NCBI GenBank assembly: GCA_011503125.2
Contig: WWBZ02000035.1
Coordinates: 1-16,450 of the forward strand
Direction: 5' to 3'
DNA from: Botryosphaeria dothidea
Lineage: Eukaryota; Ascomycota; Dothideomycetes; Botryosphaeriales; Botryosphaeriaceae
DNA length: 16,450 bases
The notes beneath the pieces are model-generated. The model made no database searches, was not told the DNA's origin, and was given only the letters and a program-made list of their open reading frames with translations. The stretch's first letter is position 1. Every line of letters begins with the position of its first letter. Shown one piece after another: positions 8,583-16,450 of the stretch. A program made the translations under genes and the position numbers.

Positions 8583-8894
8583 GGAAGTGAGAATGGGTGT
8601 ATGGGTTGTGTCGTCGAGAGACTTGTTCAGCTCGAGACAACGTTTGCTGGCTCATCCGTACTTCTTGCTATCAACGGCAGAGCTTATTCAGAGCCACTAG
8701 TCCACCTCACTTGTGTTAAATTCCTACATTCTAAAGTGAGAGAACTTTCTCAAATAATATTTCTTCCGAATATGGTATTCATGCCGTTGTGCTAAGACTT
8801 TTTTGTACTTTCTTCCCATGCCCTCACACTTTCTTAACATAAACCTGTCCGACAATCTTCGTCGGTGTCCCACTTCTTCAGACCCTGCAACACA
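8583..8894. other. Intergenic, presumed BTB gene promoter
   Basis: AT-richer DNA before the BTB gene. Open frames of 60-85 codons cross it but show no recognisable protein features, and I see no motif worth naming. Confidence 0.35.
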
Positions 8895-9818
8895 ATGCCG
8901 CCCATCAATATGGCACTACCGGGGTTGTGAGAGGTATCAAGAGGTAAGCTCATGCGACTCGCTACCCTTCCACGGCTCCTTCGCTCACCTTGAAAAAAGC
9001 GACTTCCACACCGGCGAGTACAGTGATAGCGCCTCATTGACCGCAATGGCAAGGTCTACAACGTTCATAAGCTTGTCTTGTGTCACCAAAGCCCATGGTT
9101 CCAAAACGCCATGAAGGAAGGCAGATTCAAGGTGAACTTCACTCCAGAAATGTTGAAGAACTTTGGGGCTTACTGAGTGCATTTTGAGGAGGGCCAGGAG
9201 AATACAGTTCACTTACCTGAGGATGAAACCTCACGCGGTAGAAGCTATGCTCGGGTTCTTGTATCTGGAGATCTTGGTTTGGACAGGCAAAATCCGGACC
9301 ACTGAACAACTCCTTTTTCTCTACAACGACATAGTCGTCTGGCCGACAATACATGATCCGGCCTGACGATCAAGGCATGGCTTCAAGAGCCTCCAAACAG
9401 TACATCTCGGTTTTGGGACAGCCCGTTGTCGGATGATATCAAGAAGGTCTTCCCTCGTCTGCTTCAGGCAGTCTATGGCCAGACTCGAGCTACAGATCGG
9501 TGGTTGCGCAGACCGACTGTGACAGCGGCGCTGAAACCACCTCGACCAGCTACTCGAGGATGCTGAGTTTCGCAAGGTCATGAGCGAGACGCCTGATTTC
9601 GTTCGAGAACTAACATCCAGCCAGGCTCGCAAGATTGACTCGCTCACAAAGGCTGCCAAAGCTCAGGCGGAGGGACGTCCAGACACTTACAATTGCAGCA
9701 CTTGTAAGAACAAAATTACAATGGGGCTTTGGACGCGCAACGGGCTTCGTATTGCCCTGCGTGTGGAACAAAAGTCACGAACACAACCTGGAAAAAGCGC
9801 AAGCTAAGTGAAGTTTGA
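8895..9818 (+). CDS. BTB/POZ protein with C-terminal Cys4 zinc ribbon (frameshifted as read)
   Basis: The BTB fold appears as SDFHTGEYSD, NGKVYNVHKLVLCHQSPWF and then, across an intron, TVHLPEDEPHAVEAMLGFLY. This is the usual order in fungal BTB proteins, which often act as protein-interaction or Cullin-3 adaptor modules. A helical middle (KKVFPRLLQAVYGQT, LLEDAEFRKVMSETPDFV) leads to a C-terminal Cys4 pair: YNCSTCKNKIT and, one frame away, SYCPACGTKVTNTTWKKRK. The last frame stops at TGA 9816-9818. Introns: 9132-9188 (well supported, since it removes an in-frame TGA and joins FK to EGQ) and 8944-8999 (probable). About 270 residues. Frameshifts lie near 9030, 9230, 9290-9365, 9550 and 9745. 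The start at 8895 is uncertain because the first exon is short and changes frame. Client and pathway are unknown, and a link to the iron genes is not indicated. Confidence 0.75.
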
Positions 9819-9825
9819 ACTTCAC
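9808..9825. repeat. Inverted repeat over the BTB stop codon
   Basis: GTGAAGTT and AACTTCAC are perfect 8-bp inverted arms separated by TG, spanning the proposed stop codon. The remaining gap to the convergent P450 end at 10078 is 259 bp and shows nothing else. It may help 3' end formation or be chance. Confidence 0.4.
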
Positions 9826-10077
9826 TCTGCGAAGCATACATTCATCTATGCGTAGCTTGATCCACATAGCATAGCTGAGAGGGAAGGACAAAGTCAAGGC
9901 ATGATGGGACCTCAGCCAACCAATCACATTTCCTGACTTTTCTGCTACTCTAAATACATGCTGGTTCACCTAAAATGCTCTATATCTCCTTGCGTTTCCA
10001 CAGTCTCATGCCTCCTGTTTCCCTCCCCAAACGGCTCAAACCTCCCAACACCTCCATTGCCTCCGCCGCCTCCCTCC

Positions 10078-11650
10078 TCACAACTGCTCATGCTCCTGAC
10101 TCCTCGACTTGATCACACATTCAAACTTCTTCGCCTGATATTAAACCCGTCCGTATACGCAAACGTATCATACGTCCTCCCCTCCACCGGGCCGACATCA
10201 AACGCCCACAACACCTTCGCCAGCACGATCCACACGCTATTCTCCGCCAACCCGGCCCCCGGACAGATCCTTCTCCTCCCACCCAAAACTCGAGTGGCCC
10301 GACTTACTCGGATGCGTCTTAGCTCCACCAAGCGCGGCGGCCTCTTCTCGACGTCGTCATGAAACCTCAGCGGCTCAAACATGTGTGGCTCCGGGTAGTA
10401 CTCCTCGTTGAGGTTGATGGCCCACGAATTCCCCAGCACCGTCGTGCCCGCAGGGATATAGTACCCCTCGAACACATCGTCCTCGGTGCTCGCATGCGGC
10501 GTGCCGCCCAGCACAGCAACAGGCCGCCACCGCAGGACCTCCTTCACCAACGCGCGAATGTACGCAGCCTCCCTTCATCCTCGAATCCGGCGACCGCGCG
10601 CTCCCCACAACCTCGTCGAGCTCCCGATGCGCAGCGACCAAGACGTGCGGATGCGTCACCAGCGCCAGCAGCGCCGTGCACAGTGTCGACGCGGTGGTGT
10701 CGGAGCCGGCGCCGAACAGCGACGCCGGGATGAAGGAGAAGTCGCGGTCGCTCAGCGGGACGTCGGTGCCCCGTCCGCGCAGCTCCAGCAGCATCTTGCA
10801 CAGCGAGTCGGGCAGCTCCTTGCCGGCCCGCTTCGCGCGCGCCATGTCCGCCCTGACCACCTCGACCAGCGCGACGTTGGCCGCCGCCTCGCGCCTGCCG
10901 TGCGCCTGGATGTCGGCCTTCCACGGCGCGAGCCCGCGCCGGCACGTGCTTGAGCAGCGGGAACGTCTCGACCCAGGTACTTGCCGGGCACGTTGAGGCC
11001 GGCGCTGTACTGCATGAACTCGAAGCGCTGCGCGATGACCGCTGCGTCGAGCGAGTCGATGCGGTGCCCGTACGCGACGCTGAACACGACGCTCGCCGTG
11101 AAGCGCTCGATCAGCTTCTCGAAGCTCGCCGGGGCGGCCGACAGCTGCGCGCACAGCCGCGCGGCCTCGGCGTGCTGGACGGGCTTGTAGAGGCGCAGCG
11201 CGCGCGGGGTCAGGGCCTGGTGCAGGAGCTTGCGGCGCGCGAGCCACGGCTTGCCGTAGGGCTGCCACGAGGATGGAGCCGCCGTCCCAGGAGGAGCTCG
11301 CCCATGGCGACCATGCGCGGGCGCGAGGAGTACTTGGCGCTGCGCTTTTCCAGGAGCTCGGCGGCGATGAGCGGGTCGGAGAGGATGACGGTGGGGCGGC
11401 GGCCGATCCACAGCGTGAAGATGGGGCCGTAGGTCCTGCTCCAGGCGGCGAATTGGTGCCATGGCTGGGAGGTGGGGAGCTGGTGTTTGTTGCCGATGAA
11501 GGGGAGCGGTGGCGGGCCGGGCGGCATGCGCTTGCAGAGGGTGATGTCGTAGAGGAGCGTGAAGACGGGGGAGAGGATGAGCAGGGCCAAGAGGGAGGGC
11601 CAGAGGTAGGAGGAGCTGAGGCTCGCGGGTATGAGGGCTTCGAGCGCCAT
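10078..11650 (-). CDS. Cytochrome P450 monooxygenase, microsomal (frameshifted as read)
   Basis: Membrane-anchored heme monooxygenase. The start at 11650 gives an N-terminal anchor (SYLWPSLLALLILSPVFTLL) followed by the hinge PPGPPPLPFIGNKHQLP. The I-helix motif AGSDTTAST is near residue 315, the K-helix ExxR within KEVLRWRPV near 368, and the heme loop SSFGW..RRRICPG, with its Cys, near 462. The segment GYYIPAGTTVLGNSWAINLN is typical of the fungal group that includes O-methylsterigmatocystin oxidoreductases (CYP64-like). The C-terminal frame KKFECVIKSRS ends at TGA (10078-10080). The span codes for about 524 residues, so no intron is needed. Frameshifts lie near 11275, 10950, 10575, 10330, 10280 and 10137. 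GC content is high, about 65%. Substrate unknown; no other secondary-metabolite genes are visible in the window, so a biosynthetic cluster role is unproven. Confidence 0.9.
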
Positions 11651-12098
11651 GGTGGCTGGCTGGGAGGGAATTGCGGGAGAGGGAGAGACGGTGGAGAGGA
11701 ATTGCAACTTACACGACGGTCTGCGTGCGCCGTCATCATATCCATCTGACACATTTCCGGCGGAAGAAACGGGGCTGTTTATGCACCCATCAGCTGTGGC
11801 AAAAGGGACCAAGGCCACTGTCGCTGACATCGGCGCGTTCGCAGTGGCACTTTCCATCTTCGGTCATGATGTGCTGGAGACTTCGTGGAGGCTGGTTCAT
11901 GTATTGAATAAGACGGAGAAAGTATGCGGGATGTCAAGATTGTCAGCGTATCTGAGACACATCGTTGTCGTACAATAGCACTGCACTAATGTTTTACCCT
12001 CTTGAGAAAGCGCGGGGGTCAGACATTGGCTAAGACATGCTGATCAACACTCCCATGTCCACTTGCCTCGTCATTCTGTTACATCCAAATCTCAAGAA
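11651..12098. other. P450 promoter and 3' side of the DUF2439 gene
   Basis: Two genes on the same strand border this gap, so it holds the P450 promoter and the downstream end of the DUF2439 gene. An in-frame ATG further upstream at 11857 would lengthen the P450, but the added sequence has no membrane or P450 character. No other gene is visible. Confidence 0.45.
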
Positions 12099-13966
12099 TC
12101 ATGAAGAGGCAACTTCTCCAGCAGCACCGGCTTCCGCAGGCCCAAAGCCCTTCCCTTGTCCATGATAAACATAACCTGGTGGTCTCCAATCAAACAAGTC
12201 CATAGCCTCTGTGCTCCAAGGACCAACATCTGTGTCCACAATCGGCGAAGGCGGTGTGTCCTCTCTTTCTGGCCGGCGAAGTGCTGAAACATTGAGGCTT
12301 GGTCGAGCGTTGGAGAGGTCTTTCGGTAGTCTTGCCTCTGGCCATGTTCTTTGGCTCATTTTCGGCTGGAAGTCCATCAAATGATTTGTATATCGCAGAT
12401 TGTTGGCCTAGTGGTTTGTCATTCTCTGAACGTATTCGCCGGAAATGCCGCGGCGATATTTGCTCATCCTGGGGTGCAGTCGGTCGGATCTGGAGATTCG
12501 GTCTGTTTGCTTCGACGTCGGCTTCGGGGCCAGTACCTTATCTGCGAGGTCCTGTCGGTTGTCCTTAGCCAAAGACTTCCGAAATGGCGCTGTGTTTGTA
12601 TCTGCCTTTGGTGCAAGCGCGGTTTGCCGATGCTGATGTTTGCGTAATTACTGTCAGGCAGTGCAAGGGGGCCGTCTGACAGCTCTGAATGATCTGGCGG
12701 TGACGACTGAGTAAGACCGTTCTGCACTTTACGTATTTCCGAAGGGCGTTTGGTCCTCCTGGCATCATACTGGTCAGGCTCCCGTACAAACCGACCTTTC
12801 GAGGCTCATGGCCGGTAATCTCTCCAAATCTTCTCTCTGGACGTGCAATTTGAGTATTTTTTCTCTATCCTCTTCCCAGGTGCGGCGTCCTGGCAGAGCA
12901 GCATTTTTGGTCGAGAACCGGTGGCTAGCCGAAGTTTTCTTGGACTGCTTAGGGGGGCCCTCATCTTCTGCATCCAATCCATCCATATCATCCAAAGCCT
13001 TCTCCAGCAATTCTGTTTCCTCCTGTACACGGACCATTATGTTTGTGTTACTGACCGGTGGAGAGGAAAAGGGCTGTGCTAGCTCGGGAACCTGCGGTGA
13101 CGCAGCTATTCGCTTCTTTCTTGAGCGAACTAGAGGCTTGGTGAAGCCTGGCGGCGTGTTAGGCACTGTGACGTCTGATTGAGGTTCGGCGTCTTCGGCA
13201 TCAGAAACCAAATCAATCAGATCTCCAGCGACGCTCAGAGGTCCCTTTCGTGCAAGCGGTGTCGTATGAGCAACGCGTCCTCTCCTGAACACAGGAGTCT
13301 CCCGTGACTTTGGAACTGGGGTTCTTGTTTCTCTCGCAGAATTCCATGTCTGCTCCGCTTCCGCTACCCTTCGTCTCTTCGTCGCTCGTTCGCATCGCCG
13401 CCCAGTCATCTCCTCCTTCTGCAAGTTAGCCTGTCTTTCCTCAAAAGACGAGCGCGTAGGCAGCACAGCCCGCCCATGTGGTCCTTTCGGAGTGCCCAGA
13501 AGTTGGCTCAGCGGCTTATGTCGTGGGCAACGTTAGCCGTTAGACCGGTAGTGCGCACACCGGGTGTTGGTAGCCTGCCTTGAGGCAGCCGCAGGTTACC
13601 ATGACCTGGCGTTCAGGTGGCATCTTTTGGTCGTTTCTCGAACAGAGGCGTCAAGTCCGTCTGCGTGGTAGAAACCGGCTCAGCAACCTGAACAATGACG
13701 CCGTTCTCGAGGGTCAGCTCATCGCCGTCATCGAGAGTCTCTCCAGTACCCTTCCAGTGGGTGTCTCCAATGTAGTTACGTGGTTGGTCGTAGACCATTA
13801 CACGCTTGTTGAAGGTGTGGAATTTGAGAAAGCCATCTTGCCATCGTTTCTGCTTGCGGCGGAGGTCGTGGGTGTATAGGCAGCGATACTCGTGGACAGG
13901 GGCGGTATTGGCAGCGGCGGAGGACTGAGCAGTGCCTCGGAGAGCACTGAGAGCGGTGGAGGTCAT
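12099..13966 (-). CDS. DUF2439 protein, Mte1/Dbl2-like (frameshifted as read)
   Basis: The N-terminal domain (about residues 24-105) is DUF2439: EYRCLYTHDLRRKQKRWQDG, FHTFNKRVMVYD, IGDTHWKG and VIVQVAEP, then TDLTPLFEKR. This domain occurs at the N-terminus of animal ZGRF1 and in budding yeast Mte1 and fission yeast Dbl2, which bind branched DNA and work with the FANCM-type helicases Mph1/Fml1 in recombination. No helicase domain follows. The rest is polar and probably disordered, with SQLLGTPKGPHGRA and an acidic segment LLEKALDDMDGLDAEDE. It closes with GPWSTEAMDLFDWRPPGY, near the C-terminus; the stop is at 12099-12101. About 620 residues. The start at 13966 is chosen because the domain begins soon after it; the frame is open to 14098. 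Frame breaks occur at 13500-13620 and about 12400-12790. A nuclear role is inferred from the family. Confidence 0.82.
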
Positions 13967-14344
13967 GATGGAGCGTGGCTCGGACCGAGCATGTGAAGGC
14001 GCATTGATGTGGGAGAAGTGGACGCGTGTGACGCGTCGATGGAGAGACGGAGTTGGGCGGACGCGACGCGGCGAAGGTGTTAGGCAGCGCGCCGGCATGT
14101 GACGCAGGATGGGCGGCAGCCAAGGCGGGAACTACGCGGCGACGCTAAGGTGCCGAATTTCCAGAAAGCCACGGCAGGGGACCCTGGTTGGCCCCGCGAG
14201 AGCTGGGCTGCAGTTGCTGCTCCACAGCCTCCACGTACGCCGCACTCTGCTTCCCTCCAACTTTGTCCCCTCACCAGTCGCTCGCGACCCTTCTGCAGCT
14301 CCCCAGAGCTGCTCTGCCCCCGCAATTGGCCCACCGTCGCAGAA
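13967..14344. promoter_or_regulatory. Shared divergent promoter, DUF2439 and BAR-SH3 genes
   Basis: The 378 bp between the two opposite start codons must serve both genes. The DNA is GC-rich with CT-rich runs near the BAR-SH3 start and no clear TATA box, as expected for steadily expressed fungal genes. I recognise no specific operator. Confidence 0.5.
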
Positions 14345-16028
14345 ATGCAGCGAATCCATCGCAAGGTCGGCGCGTTCCTGCCCCGCGGCGAAGATGACGC
14401 GCAGGTCGCCGCCATGCTGGCTGAGTTCAAGGAGGTTGATCAGATGCTCGGAAAGGCAAGCCTGCTCTCGCCCTCCCAACCACCACTAGCTAGAACTAAC
14501 TGTCCGCGCAGCTTGTTGACGCCACAAGCCACTGGAGAGAAGCATGGGCCCATATTCTGAGCCATGAGCTGTTCATTGTCACCGAATTCGAGGCCCTTTA
14601 CAAGCCAATTGCCGGCGTTGGCGAGCCATCGCCCCAGGGCCATATCCCCGCCGAGACCCCGCGCGAGACCCTCGAGCGCACCCGTCGTGCCAAGGAGCTA
14701 TATAATGATCTGAAGACTGAAATGATGGAGGAAGTCAACATGATTGACCAGAGGTTGATCAGGCCCGCCCAGGAAGCGAAGCAGAATATCAAGCCAATGC
14801 ACAAGGTCATACAAAGCGGGAGGATAAAAAGGTATGTTGACCACATCTCATATGTCCCATACCCGCTGACAGAATGGTCAGCTGGACTACGAGCGGTATA
14901 AGAGCCGGGTCGAGAAGCTGGAGAATCAGGCGAATCGCTCAGCCCGCGACGAATCTGCTCTAGCCAAGCATCGCATAGACATGGAGCGTTGCGAGGCGGA
15001 ATATGATTCAGCAGACCAAAGCTTGAAATCAAGCCTTCCCCACATTACAGCCGCTGTCCTGTCCCTTCTGCCATACCTTCTAGCCTCTCAAATCGAGATT
15101 CAGAACACCATCCTGGGCAACTTGTATACCATGCAACACGAATACTGCCAAGAGTATGGTTTCCCGTCACCACCACCAGACATGGAAGACATCAAGGCGG
15201 ATTGGGATGCTACCTTCACCCCTCTGCGCAAAGAAATCGAGTCAGGCTACCAACTTCTCGCTCACTCCCGGGTTGTCCGCCAACCTATGGAGCTGCCCGA
15301 CGCCAAGCACAGCACCGTAACAGGCCTCAACCTCCGGAACACGGCCAGTGACAAATTCGCAAACCGCCCGCGCATCGGCGGTCGTCCTTCGTTCGGCTCG
15401 CACAACTCTGGCGGCGGGTCGCCCAGCGAAGAGAAGCCTCCGCCCAAGCCTCCGCGGCCGCGCAACAGCTTCTCCAACGCTCCGCCATCCTCCTGACCAT
15501 TCCGCTCCTCCCCCGGTCAACCTCGCATCCCGGCCAAAGATCCCCACGGCCAGCAAGCCCCGCATCGGCGGCACGACCTCCAGCACCCTGTCGCCCTACG
15601 ACGGCGCGGCCCGCCGCCCGTCCTCCTCGTTCGCCGTCGCCTACTCACCCAGCAACCAATCGCAACAAAGCGACTACTTCGGCTCCGACGCCCCCGCCCC
15701 CGGCCGCAAACCCAGTGCCATCTCACTCCATTCGAACGGCAGCGGCAGCGCCATCGGTTGGCGTCGCGACGCCTCTACAGGGCATCGCCGCGGGTATCGG
15801 TGCCAAGAAGAAGCCTCCGCCCCCGCCGCCAAAGAAGCGCTTAGAGTCTTTCCAAAGAGAGAGTTCGTTACCGGCGTTGTACGACTTTGCCGGCAGGGGC
15901 CGGGCGATCTTTCATTTAGGGAGGGCGACAGAATTAAGGTGTTGAAGAAGGAAGGAGGCGCGAATAGCTGGTGGGAAGGTGAGTTGAGAGGGGTGAAGGG
16001 CAGCTTCCCGGCAAATTATTGCCAATAG
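14345..16028 (+). CDS. BAR domain and SH3 domain membrane-remodelling protein (frameshifted as read)
   Basis: Curved-membrane binding protein of the endophilin/Rvs167 type, expected at cortical actin patches in endocytosis. The start MQRIHRKVGAFLPRGEDDAQV opens a BAR domain that runs to about residue 250 (EVNMIDQRLIRPAQEAK, LDYERYKSRVEKLENQANRS, LPHITAAVLSLLPYLLASQI, GFPSPPPDMEDIKADWD). A Ser/Pro-rich linker with PPPKPPRPR and KKKPPPPPPKKR follows. A C-terminal SH3 domain (about 475-526) shows ALYDF, DLSFREGDRIKVLKK, WWEGEL and GSFPANYCQ, with stop 16026-16028. Introns: 14456-14511 with a GC donor (branch ACTAAC) and 14832-14881 (branch GCTGACA). About 526 residues. Frameshifts lie near 14813 (an A missing from an A run), 15485, 15757, 15870 and 15892. 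The domain order matches Rvs167, but the N-terminus differs from yeast Rvs167 as I know it, so I give no gene name. Confidence 0.88.
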
Positions 16029-16450
16029 CGGTGGAAGGGCAATTGAGAGAAGGGCAGTCAAGGAGACGCTGTCATTACTTGCGCAGCGGAGATATGGGGA
16101 GTAAAAATATTTTTAATCTGGGGACAATGTTGTTGGCGGGTGGAGTCTTTTGGGCATTGTGAACGGGGGTTCTTCGTTTAACATGTAGTTTAGCGCGGGC
16201 GGTGGATGGACCTTGGAGACGTGGCTATACGGACTGTGGAGAACCGGAGAATGCAATGCGTTCGAGTTAATTTTCCCCTTTGGCGCTGGTTGATTGAGGA
16301 GAGTGAATATGAAGAGGGAAAGTGCTGGAGAGATGTTTGAGCTAAGCCTTTCTTCATGTAGAACAACAGAGTTGTACTTTTTCGTGACTCCTGTCTTCTG
16401 CGTAGATTTGTGCCATGAAGAGCGGCGTATTTAGCTAGCTAGTCATTGAC
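16029..16450. other. 3' flank of the BAR-SH3 gene
   Basis: No gene recognised. A perfect 12-bp AT palindrome, AAAAATATTTTT (16103-16114), lies 75 bp after the stop codon and could take part in 3' end formation. The rest is featureless to the window edge. Confidence 0.4.

Noticed and set aside
10359..11749. Long plus-strand open frames opposite the P450
   Set aside because: High GC opens antisense frames by chance; the minus strand has the I-helix, ExxR and heme Cys motifs in order.
11651..11857. Longer P450 N-terminus starting at 11857
   Set aside because: The added 69 residues are polar and low-complexity; the membrane anchor begins just after the Met at 11650.
10078..13966. Secondary-metabolite cluster around the P450
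   Set aside because: No polyketide, peptide or terpene synthase, transporter or cluster regulator is visible nearby; the neighbours are a BTB and a genome-maintenance protein.
1..16450. CRISPR array, transposon, tRNA or rRNA
   Set aside because: I saw no spaced repeats, terminal inverted repeats with a transposase, reverse-transcriptase motifs or cloverleaf-like sequence, although I could not run a structure search.

Overview
The window looks like nuclear DNA of a filamentous ascomycete (Pezizomycotina; I lean towards Dothideomycetes, weakly). The signs are short introns of 46-62 nt with GT-AG borders and CTAAC/CTGAC branch sites, GATA-type promoter motifs, and a gene set of fungal Ftr1/Fet3 iron uptake, a ferric reductase, a fungal P450, a BTB protein, a DUF2439 protein and a BAR-SH3 protein.

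Layout. Left half (1-7.8 kb): a reductive iron assimilation cluster. FTR1 iron permease (12-1263, minus) and FET3 ferroxidase (1832-3729, plus) diverge from a 568-bp shared promoter. A FRE-type ferric reductase (5228-7827, plus) follows after a 1.5-kb intergenic region. The three steps would act in series at the plasma membrane: FRE reduces Fe(III), Fet3 re-oxidises Fe(II), and Ftr1 takes in the product. Both regulatory regions carry a perfect ATCWGATAA site, the known binding sequence of SreA-type GATA repressors of iron uptake.

Middle (7.8-10 kb): a weak, unrecognised coiled-coil ORF (8120-8582) and a BTB/POZ protein with a C-terminal Cys4 zinc ribbon (8895-9818). Right (10-16.4 kb): an intron-poor cytochrome P450 (10078-11650, minus), a DUF2439 protein of the Mte1/Dbl2/ZGRF1 N-terminal type (12099-13966, minus), and divergent from it a BAR-SH3 membrane-remodelling protein (14345-16028, plus).

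Major caveat: every recognisable gene is broken by single-base insertions and deletions, often in homopolymers. The conserved protein simply continues in another frame, with catalytic motifs and splice sites intact. I count about 13 in the 1.74 kb of FET3 coding sequence. Such damage in unrelated genes, including genome-maintenance and endocytosis genes, points to an unpolished read or assembly rather than pseudogenes. I therefore annotate full gene spans as CDS and note the breaks. I found no clearly new system; the most interesting biology is the iron cluster and its shared GATA sites.
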